From Paracoccus aestuarii (GTDB taxonomy: Bacteria; Pseudomonadota; Alphaproteobacteria; Rhodobacterales; Rhodobacteraceae), in assembly GCF_028553885.1 (NCBI RefSeq), contig NZ_CP067169.1:2529001-2593000 (forward strand): a DNA stretch of 64,000 nucleotides, written 5' to 3'. How positions within the stretch are numbered: position 1 is the stretch's first letter; each line of letters begins with the position of its first letter. The notes beneath the pieces were generated by a model that had not been told where the DNA came from, searched no databases, and saw only the letters and a list, made by a program, of their open reading frames with translations. Position numbers and translations under genes: made by a program. Below are positions 19,785 to 28,211 of the stretch, piece after piece.

Positions 19785-20483
19785 TCAGTTGGCGGTCGCC
19801 GAAACGACGTCCACCGACACGCCCGGACCCATGGTCGAGCTGATCGAGACCTTTTTCATGTAGGTGCCCTTGGCGCCGGTCGGCTTGGCACGGCTGACGG
19901 CCTCGACGAAGGCGCGCAGGTTCTGGGCCAGCTTGTCCTCGTCGAAGGACACCTTGCCGATGCCCGCATGCACCACCCCGGCCTTTTCGGCCTTGAACTG
20001 GACCTCGCCGCCCTTGGCGGCCTCGACGGCCGATTTCACGTCCATCGTCACCGTGCCGACCTTGGGGTTCGGCATCAGGTTGCGCGGGCCCAGGATCTTG
20101 CCGAGGCGACCGACCAGCGGCATCATGTCCGGCGTCGCGATGCAACGGTCGAACTCGATCTTGCCGGACTGGATGGTCTCCATCAGGTCCTCGGCGCCGA
20201 CGATGTCCGCACCGGCGGCCTTGGCTTCGTCAGCCTTGGGGCCACGGGCGAAGACGGCGACGCGGACGTCCTTGCCGGTGCCTGCGGGCAGGGTCACGAC
20301 GCCGCGGACCATCTGGTCGGCATGGCGCGGGTCGACGCCCAGGTTCAGCGCGATCTCGACGGTCTCGTCGAACTTGGCCGAGGCCTGCGACTTGACCAGC
20401 TTGACGGCGTCCTCGACGGTCAGGTTGGCCTTGCCTTCGAAGGCTTCGCGGGCGGCGGCTTTTTTCTTGGACAGCTTTGCCAT
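19785..20483 (-). CDS. rplA: 50S ribosomal protein L1
   Basis: L1 forms the mobile L1 stalk near the E site and represses its own operon in many bacteria. The 232-residue protein has the family core ([59 protein letters not shown]). It starts three bases after the rplK stop, so the two are co-translated. Confidence 0.98.
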   Translation of the reverse strand: MAKLSKKKAAAREAFEGKANLTVEDAVKLVKSQASAKFDETVEIALNLGVDPRHADQMVRGVVTLPAGTGKDVRVAVFARGPKADEAKAAGADIVGAEDLMETIQSGKIEFDRCIATPDMMPLVGRLGKILGPRNLMPNPKVGTVTMDVKSAVEAAKGGEVQFKAEKAGVVHAGIGKVSFDEDKLAQNLRAFVEAVSRAKPTGAKGTYMKKVSISSTMGPGVSVDVVSATAN

Positions 20484-20486
20484 GAC

Positions 20487-20939
20487 TTAGCCTTTCACCT
20501 CGATACCGATCGACCGGGCGGAACCCACGATGATCTTCATTGCCGCGTCGATGTCATTCGCCGACAGGTCGGCCATCTTGGTCTCGGCGATCTCGCGGAC
20601 CTGCTTGACGGTCACGGTGCCGGCGGTGGCACGGCCCGGCTTTTCCGAACCCTTGGCGCGGTTGCGCTTGCCCACGGGCTTCAGGCCGGCGGCCTTCTTC
20701 AGCAGGAAGGACGCGGGCGGCGTCTTGGTCTCGAAGCTGAAGGACTTGTCCGCGTAATAGGTGATGACGACAGGCACCGGGGCGCCCTGCTCCATCTCCT
20801 GAGTCTTGGCGTTGAATTCCTTGCAGAACGCCATGATGTTGATCCCGCGCTGACCCAGGGCCGGGCCGACGGGGGGCGACGGGTTCGCCTGACCCGCCTT
20901 GATTTGCAGCTTCAGGCTGCCGACAACTTTCTTGGCCAT
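20487..20939 (-). CDS. rplK: 50S ribosomal protein L11
   Basis: L11 binds the GTPase-associated centre of 23S rRNA and is needed for the RelA response. At 150 residues it is slightly longer than the E. coli protein. The N-terminal segment ([20 protein letters not shown]) with its conserved prolines and the C-terminal rRNA-binding domain ([20 protein letters not shown]) are intact. It follows nusG by about 75 bases and is tightly coupled to rplA. Confidence 0.98.
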   Translation of the reverse strand: MAKKVVGSLKLQIKAGQANPSPPVGPALGQRGINIMAFCKEFNAKTQEMEQGAPVPVVITYYADKSFSFETKTPPASFLLKKAAGLKPVGKRNRAKGSEKPGRATAGTVTVKQVREIAETKMADLSANDIDAAMKIIVGSARSIGIEVKG

Positions 20940-21015
20940 CTGGCCTTCTCCTTATCATCACGCCCCGGGACGGGGCCGACTTAGCGGTGCGGCGCAAACG
21001 GCCTCCCGCAGACGA

Positions 21016-21552
21016 TCACGCGGTCTTGGAGACCTGCGTGAATTCCAGTTCGACCGGCGTGGGCCGGCCAAAGATCGACACGGTGACCTTGACCCGCGAC
21101 GAGATTTCGTCGACCTCCTCGACCATGCCCGAGAAGCCCTCGAACGGACCGTCGGTCACGTTCACCTTCTCGCCCACGTCGAAGCGGATCAGGTTGCGCG
21201 GTGCGACGGGTTCGCCGTCGCCCGACCGGTTCAGCATCGCGTTCACCTCGTCGTCGCGCATCGGCATGGGCTTGCCCTGCGCGCCGAGAAAGCCGGTGAC
21301 CCGGTTGATCGAGTTCACCAGGTGATAGGTCCGGTCCGACATCTCCATATGCACCAGCACATAGCCGGGCATGAAGCGGCGTTCCGAGGTCACCTTCTTG
21401 CCGCGGCGGATCTCGATCACCTCCTCGGTGGGGACCAGCACCTCGTCGATGTGATCCTCAAGACCCTTCTCGGCGACGGACTGGCGAATCGCCTCTGCGA
21501 CCTTCTTTTCGAAGTTCGACAGGACGCTGACCGAATACCAACGCTTTGCCAT
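21016..21552 (-). CDS. nusG: Transcription termination/antitermination protein NusG
   Basis: NusG binds the RNA polymerase clamp, suppresses pausing and links to Rho or ribosomal S10. The 178-residue protein has the N-terminal NGN domain (RWYSVSVLSNFEKKVAE... RRFMPGYVLV) and the C-terminal KOW domain (GEKVNVTDGPFEGFSGMVEEVD). It follows secE by about 165 bases in the usual order. Confidence 0.97.
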   Translation of the reverse strand: MAKRWYSVSVLSNFEKKVAEAIRQSVAEKGLEDHIDEVLVPTEEVIEIRRGKKVTSERRFMPGYVLVHMEMSDRTYHLVNSINRVTGFLGAQGKPMPMRDDEVNAMLNRSGDGEPVAPRNLIRFDVGEKVNVTDGPFEGFSGMVEEVDEISSRVKVTVSIFGRPTPVELEFTQVSKTA

Positions 21553-21717
21553 GTCTTGATCGACCCCTGCTCATCTTCCGGGAATTCCTGCGAAATTCCC
21601 TTGAATTCCATCACGTCCGGAAAAATTGAAATCGGCGCGCAGGCGCATTGGCCGCACGCCGTGAACCGGACAGTCGGGGGCTGATACCGCCCCTGCCCGG
21701 AAATTGCAAGCCCCAGA

Positions 21718-21915
21718 TCAGCCGCTGATCAGCCGCAGCCCCTGGGTCAGCCCGGTGCGGATCGCCAGGTCCACCAGGAAGAAGAACAGGCTGGTCAGCG
21801 AGGCGAAGATCATCACCATGATCGTGGTGGTGATGACCTCGCGACGGTTCGGCCAGGTGATCTTGGCGGCTTCGGCGCGGACCTGGTTAATGAACTGGAC
21901 GGGATTCGTGGCCAC
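21718..21915 (-). CDS. secE: Preprotein translocase subunit SecE
   Basis: A 65-residue single-span subunit of the SecYEG protein-export channel. The start is a GTG preceded by AAAGGAG seven bases upstream; the product begins (M)ATNPVQFINQVRAEAAKITWP, the classic amphipathic SecE segment, followed by one membrane helix (about residues 30-53). An ATG 28 codons upstream in the same frame would add an Arg-rich leader and lies upstream of the predicted transcription start, so it was not chosen. Confidence 0.95.
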   Translation of the reverse strand: MATNPVQFINQVRAEAAKITWPNRREVITTTIMVMIFASLTSLFFFLVDLAIRTGLTQGLRLISG

Positions 21916-21939
21916 GGCAGGCTCCTTTGATACCGGCCC

Positions 21940-21968
21940 CACATAGCGCCGCCCCGCCCGGGTTTCAA
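21940..21968 (-). promoter_or_regulatory. Sigma70-type promoter of secE-nusG
   Basis: Minus-strand TTGAAA (21968-21963), 17-base spacer, TATGTG (21945-21940), with the secE start about 25 bases beyond. The spacer begins in a CCCGGG palindrome. The promoter lies only about 50 bases from an IS481 end remnant and about 110 from an IS3-family element, so insertions have reached the edge of an essential promoter without entering it. Confidence 0.6.
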
Positions 21969-22016
21969 CCCGGTTCCCACCCGCCATGGGGTGTTCCACA
22001 GAACCCTTCCAGAGCT

Positions 22017-22050
22017 GTTCAGTCCCGGTATCTGGTGGATTGGATTTAAT
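22017..22050 (-). repeat. IS481-family terminal remnant
   Basis: The stretch beginning TTCAGTCCCGGTATCTGGTG differs at only a few positions from the left end of the IS481 element at 25703, over about 30 bases, and encodes the same transposase C-terminus (LNPIHQIPGLN against LNPIHQMPGLN) on the minus strand. Nothing else of that element is present, so it is a leftover end from an older insertion or deletion beside secE. Confidence 0.65.
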
Positions 22051-22118
22051 GTCAGGACTTGTTCTTGATCATAGCCGGGCTGGACCTGCACCGGCTCTGT
22101 TCCGGTCAGGCGCTCATG

Positions 22119-23053
22119 TTAAGCGGCCCTTTGTTCGAAGGCCACGGGTGATTTCCAGCCGAGGGCTGAGTGTTTCCGGCGCGGATTGTAGAAGCCGTTG
22201 ATGTATTCGAAGAGGGCGATCTCGACCTCGCGACGGGTTTGCCAGTTGCGGCGCCAGACGAGTTCGGCCTTGAGCGACTTGAAGAAGCTCTCGACGGCAG
22301 AATTGTCATAGCAGTTGCCCTTCCCGCTCATCGACACCTTGAACCCGTGCTTGCGCAGCAGCTTCTGATAGTCGTGAGCGCAGTATTGCGACCCGCGATC
22401 CGTGTGATGAATGCAACCTGGCGGTGGCCTCCGGATCGCGATCGCCATGTTCAGGGCCCGCAAGGCCAGATCCTGCTTCATGCGGTTGCTGATGGCCCAG
22501 CCCACGACCCGCCTTGAGAAGAGATCGATGATCACGGCCAGATAAACCCGCCCCTCGCGCGTCCAGAGTCGCCATTGTTGCGCCATCGGTCCGAGCGACA
22601 ATGGCGACGGTGATGTCACCAGCCCCCTTCTGGTTCGGCCCGCTCGCCGTGAAATCCTGCTGCAGGAGATTGGGCGCGATGTTGAAGGCGTGATCGCTGT
22701 CGGTGGTGCGCCTGAACTTTCGGCTGCGAATGACCTGGATGCCGTTCTGGCGCATCAGACGGCCCACACGGCGCTGGCCGACGCGGATGCCCAGCTCGTT
22801 CAGCTCCTCGGTCATCCGTGGTCGGCCCTAGCTGCCCAGGCTTAACCGATGCTGATCGCGGATATGAGCCAAGAGCACCATGTCGCGCCGCTGGCGATGC
22901 GATGGAGGCCGGTGCTTCCAGGCATAAAGCCCGCGTTCCGAAACTCCCATCAGGCGGCACAGATGGCTACGGGTCAGGGGGCCGCGATACTCGTCAATAT
23001 GCTGAAACTTCACGGCCTTTGATCCGCGAAGAACATCGCCGCTTTTTTGGCAC
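22119..23053 (-). pseudogene. IS3-family transposase OrfB, broken
   Basis: The catalytic DDE integrase part of an IS3 transposase. The N-terminal part (HIDEYRGPLTRSHLCRLMGV) runs to a TAG where relatives have a Tyr codon (HRLSLGS-stop-GRPRMTEEL). The middle part (VGQRRVGRLMRQNGIQV... AGDIT) is then shifted out of frame by about 37 extra bases near 22568-22608. The last part, with HHTDRGSQY, NCYDNSAVESFFKSLKAEL and YNPRRKHSALG, is intact. Two independent lesions show that it is not functional as a single protein. Confidence 0.85.
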
Positions 23054-23284
23054 CTCCCTCTCCGCCCGGAGAATGCGGTTCTCTTTGCGAAGCCGCTCGT
23101 TCTCGCGCAGAAGACCGGCATCCTGCGAGGGCACCTTGGCTTTCTCCGAAACCGCCCGAACCCACTTGCCGAGCGTCGAAAGCCCGATCCCCAAATCAGA
23201 TGCAACCTGACGCCGTGTCAGGCCACTGGTAAGCGCGATGCGAACCGCATCCCGCTTGAACTCGTCGCTGTGTATCGCTGCCAT
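22994..23284 (-). CDS. IS3-family OrfA (helix-turn-helix)
   Basis: A 96-residue DNA-binding transposase subunit of the HTH_Tnp_1 type. Visible: KRDAVRIALTSGLTRRQVASDLGIGLSTLGKWV (helix-turn-helix, residues about 10-42), then a leucine-zipper-like heptad segment LLRENERLRKENRILRAEREV (about 58-78). In intact relatives a programmed -1 slip near the end joins it to OrfB. The gene looks intact although its partner is broken. Confidence 0.85.
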   Translation of the reverse strand: MAAIHSDEFKRDAVRIALTSGLTRRQVASDLGIGLSTLGKWVRAVSEKAKVPSQDAGLLRENERLRKENRILRAEREVPKKRRCSSRIKGREVSAY

Positions 23285-23349
23285 ATCCGGTCTTATTGAT
23301 GGCGACTATCGCTCTCAAAAGACCGGAACGAAACCGATGCAGGTCCAGG

Positions 23350-23595
23350 AAGGACTTGCAGCAGCTTATTCCCATCATGGGCTCAAATGCTTCTGGTGAC
23401 ACGAACGAATATGCCCTCATCCTGAGTCGGCTGAGCGAAACAGTCACTGTTTCAGAAAGCGCAAACGGTCAAATGGAGATTTCGATCGCCGGTCACCTCA
23501 GGGCCCTTGTCGATGCCCCAGAACTGATGCCGGAAATTTCGGGGGGACCAATGGTAGCGGAGGAGGGACTTGAACCCCCGACACGCGGATTATGA
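23350..23595 (+). pseudogene. C-terminal remnant of a site-specific recombinase reading into tRNA sequence
   Basis: An open frame starting immediately after the IS3 right end encodes about 80 residues: NEYALILSRLSETVTVSESA, then MEISIAGHLRALVDAPE, then MVAEEGLEPPTRGL. The pattern (a short beta-rich tail followed by a GLEPPTRGL-like end) is typical of large serine recombinases whose last codons lie in the attachment site, here a tRNA 3' end on the opposite strand. The N-terminal catalytic part is gone, replaced by the IS3 element. The serine-recombinase call is by resemblance only. Confidence 0.5.
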
Positions 23596-23602
23596 TTCCG
23601 CG
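23552..23602 (-). tRNA. tRNA 3' fragment with CAU anticodon; attachment site
   Basis: The minus strand reads GCGGA-ATCATAA-TCCGC (anticodon stem and loop, CAT), then a variable region, T-arm GGGGG-TTCAAGT-CCCTC, and the acceptor strand CTCCGCT-A-CCA. The D-arm and the 5' acceptor strand (expected AGCGGAG) are absent upstream. So this is the 3' half of a tRNA-Ile2 or tRNA-Met type gene, left as one end of an integrated element. The intact gene is not in the window. The tyrosine integrase starts about 215 bases away, pointing into the element. Confidence 0.75.
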
Positions 23603-23816
23603 ATACGCCGCATCTCCAACGTTCTAAAATGCCTGCCTACGCACCTTAGAAATCGTTTTTTCTATTAAATTACAATTACAAGATAGTCTTTCATTCTTCT
23701 TCTATAGCGCAGCCTTAACCAAGTTGCACAACCGCAACCGCTCGATCTGTGCCACCGTTGTGCCACCATCATCATGCCCTTACGTGTCCTTGGGGCATAG
23801 GATGGGAGGCTTTGCT

Positions 23817-25223
23817 TTGGCGAGAACTACACTTACCGAGAATTTCATCAGGAACATGCGGCCGGATCGGAGGACCGAGGTCTTGGATACGGAAGCTGGC
23901 TTGATGCTGCGCGCATACCCGTCCGGACGTAAGATCTTCGCGTTCCGAATGCGAGGCAAGGACGGACGGATCCAGAACGCCATTGTTGGAGAGTATCCCG
24001 ATGTCAGACTTTCGGCTGCGCGGCTGAAAGCCTCGGCCTTGCGCCAGCAAGTGCGAAATGGCGGCGATGTCACCGCCGCGGCACAAAAAGTAGCGCTTGC
24101 CAACGATGAGGCAGCAGAAAGGAAAATTCCGACCTTCGAGGATGTCATTAACGAATATTCCAACGTAGTGGCCGGCAAACTCAAAATCTGGGAGAAGACA
24201 AAACGCGGTTATCCGTCGGAGGCTGAAAAACGGATCAAGGCCGTCTTCAGCAAGAGGTTGTCAACCCGAGTGACCGATCTAACCTTGCTCGACCTCTCAG
24301 CCGACATGTCTCGCTATCGGCCGCTGTCGGGGAAGGACACCGCGAGCGGTCAAGTTTCGCGAGCACGTGCATATCTTTCGCCTGTCCTTGATTGGGCTGC
24401 AAATCGGCGAAAGTTCAGCAAGGTTGGTTCAGGGCGCGTGCCGTCGCTTCCTGTGGTAGACCTCACACAAACGCACGACCCCGCGTCGGACGATGATAAA
24501 ATCACCGGTAGACGGGACCGATCCCTGAGCCAGCCTGAGATGGAAGCTTTGCTGCCTCTTCTCGTATGGCCCGCTCCTGCTTCCCTCGCGATGCATACCA
24601 AACCCGAGGATGACGTTAGGCCGATCGCCTTAAGGTTCCTGCTGCTCACCGGAGCGCGGCTGGACGAGATGGTGAAGATGCGATGGCGGGACTTCAAGGA
24701 AGACGAGGGCGATTGGCACAAACCTCGTGTAAAGACCGTTCGCGGAAAGCCACGGCAACAGACGCTTCCCTTGTCTAACGCAGCGATCAGACTTCTCCGT
24801 AGCCTACCAAACTTTGAACGCCGGCGCCCCGATGACTTGGTATTCCGTAATTCGAAGGGGAAAGAGCTCGGGAACTGGAATCGAATCACCAAGGCGCTGC
24901 AGCGCGAAAGTGGAACGCAAGCTTGGCACCGTCATGACTTACGAAGGACTGCAGCCACGATTATGGATGCCTTGGATGTCTCTGCGCGCGTCATCGATAA
25001 AATTCTGGCCCATCAGGCCGGCTCCAAAGATGAAACCGTAAGCCGGGCGCTGGAAAACTACTTGGCGTCAATGTTCAAGTTAGATTTCATTGAGGATCCG
25101 CAGCGTGAAGCTTTAGAAAAGCTAGCGGATGCCTATGCCTTTATCGAGAATCCGAAGGCTTTCAAAAGAGGTCGCGTCCCTGCATCATCCAGAAATCGGG
25201 CCTCCATTGACACGGCCACGTGA
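23817..25223 (+). CDS. int: Tyrosine-type site-specific integrase
   Basis: A phage/island integrase of the DUF4102 (N-terminal arm-binding) plus catalytic-domain type, about 468 residues. N-terminus: LTENFIRNMRPDRRTEVLDT, then LMLRAYPSGRKIFAFRMRG; catalytic part with LLLTGARLDEMVKMRW (catalytic Arg), the box HRHDLRRTAATIMDAL (His-x-x-Arg) and, after KILAHQAG, ENYL near the end where the nucleophilic Tyr is expected. A TTG start is chosen because GGGAGG sits seven bases before it and the product begins ARTTLTEN; an ATG five codons upstream is possible. It sits beside a tRNA 3' fragment, as island integrases do. Codon use is less GC-biased than in the core region. Confidence 0.9.
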   Translation: MARTTLTENFIRNMRPDRRTEVLDTEAGLMLRAYPSGRKIFAFRMRGKDGRIQNAIVGEYPDVRLSAARLKASALRQQVRNGGDVTAAAQKVALANDEAAERKIPTFEDVINEYSNVVAGKLKIWEKTKRGYPSEAEKRIKAVFSKRLSTRVTDLTLLDLSADMSRYRPLSGKDTASGQVSRARAYLSPVLDWAANRRKFSKVGSGRVPSLPVVDLTQTHDPASDDDKITGRRDRSLSQPEMEALLPLLVWPAPASLAMHTKPEDDVRPIALRFLLLTGARLDEMVKMRWRDFKEDEGDWHKPRVKTVRGKPRQQTLPLSNAAIRLLRSLPNFERRRPDDLVFRNSKGKELGNWNRITKALQRESGTQAWHRHDLRRTAATIMDALDVSARVIDKILAHQAGSKDETVSRALENYLASMFKLDFIEDPQREALEKLADAYAFIENPKAFKRGRVPASSRNRASIDTAT

Positions 25224-25533
25224 GGGCGGAAAGTTCGGGCAGGCCGCGCTAAGGAACCAAATCACCTTAGAAGCTGGAAGAGGCAAGGCTAGGACCCCGG
25301 TCGCGCACCGTGGTTTCGACGGCCCTACGCAGACATCACCGAGATAAATCGACCGTTTTCGTCGACACGAAGGCGGTCTGCGGGCTTTGACTTAAGGTGA
25401 ACTCAGCTTGCTTTTCCGCCACAACTTGCCTCTGCGCATCTTTTATACGAATGGACAAGTCGCCTCACCTCGATCCCACAAGGTGCGTTGGCGAATAGAC
25501 CACCAGTTTCCTAGATCCCCTTGTCGTTGCGAC
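25224..25533. other. Intergenic, no gene recognised
   Basis: Between the integrase and the remnant next to the IS481 element I see no supported gene. Short open frames exist on both strands but show no family resemblance and no ribosome-binding site. A putative coding remnant starts at 25534 on the minus strand. Confidence 0.4.
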
Positions 25534-25698
25534 TTAGAGGTTCTTGCTATTATTCGCTGCGTCACGGTCGAAGGCATTCGTATCGAGGATGGCCGCGACA
25601 TCACCCTCGAGCCCTTTGAGCTGGAGCGGGCTCCGCTTGGCTGCCGTCTTCATGTTGTCGTAAATGTCCCGCACTTGGACGACCAAAGACCCGGAACC
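25534..25698 (-). pseudogene. C-terminal gene remnant cut by IS481
   Basis: The minus strand encodes ...LVVQVRDIYDNMKTAAKRS, PLQLKGLEGDVAAILDT, NAFDRDAANNSKNL, stop. The composition looks like a real protein tail with helical segments. It ends abruptly at the insertion point of the IS481 element. On the far side (26720 onward, minus strand) another coding-like stretch gives KIRTLASSKLGFDLAARAS, but in a different frame, so it may or may not be the same gene. The family is not recognised. Confidence 0.35.
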
Positions 25699-26658
25699 CT
25701 AGGTGTTTAGTCCCGGCATCTGGTGGATCGGATTTAGGATGAATCTGTCTGGCTCGGATGTCCAGATCTTGCAGATGTATTCATAGGGTGTGAGCCCGCC
25801 GAGCGTCTTGAGCCGGCGGGCGAAGTTGTAGGCTGCCATGAAGTCTGACAGGTGGGTGCGGAGCTGGTCGTGATCGTCGTAATGGAAGCGTTTGACGGTC
25901 GCGTCCTTGATCGTGCGGTTCATTCGCTCGACCTGGCCGTTGGTCTACGGGTGGTTGGGCCTTGTGAGGCGGTGTTCAATACCGTTGGCCTCACAGATCA
26001 TGTCGAAACGCATGGGGCGAGAATGAACAGAGTTGCGGTTCCGGGGCTGCTCGGCGAACTGAATGCCGTTGTCGGTGAGAATGGTGTGGACCTGATAGGG
26101 CACTGCTTCGAGCATGTGCTGCAGGAACTCCCAGGCCGTCTTCCTGTCTGTCTTGTCGACGAGCTGGGTCACGGCAAATTTGCTCGTGCGGTCAATGCCG
26201 ACGAACAGAAACAGCTTGCCCTCAGCAGTCTGCACCTCGGCGATGTCGATGTGAAAGAAGCCGATGGGGTAGCGCTTGAACTTCTGGCGCTTCGGCTTGT
26301 CGCCCTCCACGTCAGGCAGCCGAGAAACGCCGTGGCGCTGCAGACACCGATGGAGCGATGAGCGTGTCAGGTGCGGAATGGATGGCTGCAGGGCATAGAG
26401 GCAGTCGTCCAGCGGCAGCAGCGTGTGCCGCCGGAAAGCGACGATGGTCGCCTCTTCGGCCTCGGTCAAGATCGTCGAGCGCGGTTCTCTCGGCCCGGTC
26501 TTGAGGTCCTCGACCGTCTGGCGCTTGCGCCATTTCGCAACCGTCTTCGGGTTGATCCCAAGATCCCGGCTTAGCGTCGCGAGCGAAGCTTGCGATCGTT
26601 GTATTGCAGCTCTGACGGCGTGCGTGGTCGTGGCGCTTCCATGGCGAACCTGGCCCAT
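25699..26658 (-). pseudogene. IS481-family transposase with internal stop
   Basis: A DDE-type transposase beginning MGQVRHGSATTTHAVRAAIQ, with an N-terminal helix-turn-helix (SLATLSRDLGINPKTVAKWRK), then HIDIAEVQTAEGKLFLFVGIDRTS (first Asp region), TDNGIQF (second Asp) and TNGQVERMNRTIKDAT (Glu). The codon after RLTRPNHP is TAG where relatives have Trp (TGG), so one G-to-A change splits the protein between the second Asp and the Glu. The final stop codon TAG comes from the flanking CTAG duplication rather than from the element. The start is the ATG with GGAAGGA upstream. Confidence 0.85.
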
Positions 26659-26715
26659 AATGCTTCCTTCCATTCCTGAGAAAGGATCGCACCATCAAAC
26701 CGTGGGATCAAACAC
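25703..26715 (-). mobile_element. IS481-family insertion sequence
   Basis: A 1013-bp element with ends GTGTTTAGTCCC and, inverted, GTGTTTGATCCC, flanked by a CTAG direct repeat (25699-25702 and 26716-26719) that looks like the target-site duplication. It carries one transposase gene on the minus strand, read through almost its whole length. The intact ends and duplication indicate a fairly recent insertion, but the transposase has one nonsense codon. Confidence 0.8.
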
Positions 26716-26719
26716 CTAG

Positions 26720-27226
26720 TCTTGACGCTCGCGCAGCTAGGTCAAAACCCAGCTTCGAGCTTGCCAGCGTGCGAATTTTCAGAACGCGTTGTGCGGATTG
26801 CTGGCCTGTTCATGAAACCCACGGCGCACCCGCACTAAATTGGTTCGACCCCATCAGGTATTACTGGCTTCATAGAATTTGCTCAGTCTATGCGCGTGTT
26901 GCCTCTGAGCGGGCAGCCTTCTGACGAAGCCGGGGAAGAACACTGGATTTGCGTTGCCGATAATCGAACGCATCTGGCAAGCTTGAGGGGCGAGTAGAAG
27001 CGGTCGGGGGTGCAGCCCTTGGACATTGCTCGAACGGAAACCCTCGATGCGAGGACATGATGTTCGCGACCCGCACTGAACCAGATCATCCGGCCCATCG
27101 CTGCCTGCCCTGCCTGCGCAGCGGTGATCCGCAAAAACAGGCCTGCGCGCTGCGCCACCTGGCCGCCGACCGGCAGGCCACGGCGCCCAAGCCGTCACCC
27201 CAACCTCGACCGACAGGACCCCAAGC
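26720..27226. other. Intergenic region, no gene recognised
   Basis: About 500 bases between the IS481 element and the ABC transporter operon. Several overlapping short frames are open, none with convincing family resemblance. A minus-strand stretch close to 26720-26800 (RVLKIRTLASSKLGFDLAARAS) could be part of a gene disrupted by the insertion. From about 27080 the sequence becomes GC-rich, like the operon that follows. Confidence 0.4.
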
Positions 27227-28207
27227 ATGACCCGCTCCATTGCCTGCCTTTTTGCCAGTGTCGCAGCCATGGCCACACCCGCCCTCTCCGCCGATCCGGT
27301 TACGTTCCAGCTGGACTGGCTCCCCGGGGGCGACAAGGCGCCGATCTATGTCTGCATCGACCAGGGCTTCTGCGAGGAGGCCGGGATCGAGGTGACCATC
27401 GCGCCCGGCCGCGGCTCGACCGACGCGATCTCGCGGCTGGCGGCGGGGTCGTCGGATGTGGGCGTCTCGGATATCGGGGCGCTGATGGCGGCGCGCGCGC
27501 AGGAAGGCGTGGGCGTCACCGCCATCATGTCCATCTTCAACAAGGGGCCTCATGCCTTCTACGTCGTCGAGGGCGGCGATGTCGTCGAAGTCGCCGACGT
27601 GGCGGGCAAGCGGATCGCGACCTCGGCCTTTACCTCGTCCAACGTGTTCCTGCCGCTGGTGCTGCAGGATGCGGGCGTCGATCCGGACGCGGTCACGGTG
27701 GTGAATGCCGAGCCGGGCGCGCTTGGGCCGATGCTGATGACGGGCCAGGTGGATGCCATCGTGGCCTGGATGACCGACCTGACGCGCTATCGCAACCAAG
27801 GCAGCGAGGCGGGCCATCAGATCGAGGCGCTGCCCTGGTCGGCGGCGGGGCTGAACCTCTATTCCGCCTCGCTGATCGCCAATGACGGCTTTCTCGCGGA
27901 CCGCCCCGACGTGGCGCGGCGCTTCGTTGGCGCCTTCAAGCGCTCGGTCGAGTTCGCGCACGAGAACCCCGAGGCGGCCGCGCAATCCGTCACCAACATC
28001 GTGGCCGAGCTGGGCGCCGAGGATGTGCAGGGCTCGCTGTCGGACGCGATGGCGCTGATCATGAACGAGGTGACCGAGGCCGACGGGCTGGGCGTCTTCG
28101 AGCCGGGCCGCCTGGCCGAGACCTGGGGCCGCGTCGCCGCCGCGCAGGGCCTTGATCCGGACAGCTATGACGCCGAGACGACCGTCTCGCGCGATTTCAT
28201 GGAATAG
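27227..28207 (+). CDS. ABC transporter substrate-binding protein, NMT1/THI5-like
   Basis: A 326-residue periplasmic binding protein. A signal peptide ([22 protein letters not shown]) is cleaved near residue 22. The mature part starts [20 protein letters not shown], the hallmark of the NMT1/THI5-like family that binds hydroxymethylpyrimidine, sulfonates, nitrate or related small compounds. Further family features are [22 protein letters not shown] and [17 protein letters not shown]. It is the first gene of an operon with an ATPase and a permease, followed by an oxygenase and an amidohydrolase, which points to a nitrogen heterocycle as ligand. The ligand is inferred. Confidence 0.85.
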   Translation: MTRSIACLFASVAAMATPALSADPVTFQLDWLPGGDKAPIYVCIDQGFCEEAGIEVTIAPGRGSTDAISRLAAGSSDVGVSDIGALMAARAQEGVGVTAIMSIFNKGPHAFYVVEGGDVVEVADVAGKRIATSAFTSSNVFLPLVLQDAGVDPDAVTVVNAEPGALGPMLMTGQVDAIVAWMTDLTRYRNQGSEAGHQIEALPWSAAGLNLYSASLIANDGFLADRPDVARRFVGAFKRSVEFAHENPEAAAQSVTNIVAELGAEDVQGSLSDAMALIMNEVTEADGLGVFEPGRLAETWGRVAAAQGLDPDSYDAETTVSRDFME

Positions 28208-28211
28208 CGCG

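Larger units (their letters stand above)
22081..23347 (-). mobile_element. IS3-family insertion sequence, decayed
   Basis: A 1267-bp element bounded by related inverted ends: left TGGACCTGCACCGGCTCTGT, and right, read inward, TGGACCTGCATCGGTTTCGT, both then continuing TCCGGTC. Inside are the two overlapping frames typical of IS3 elements, orfA and orfB, on the minus strand. No 3-bp target duplication is visible, which suggests a rearrangement after insertion. The orfB is broken by a stop codon and a palindromic insertion, so it cannot move without help. Confidence 0.8.
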
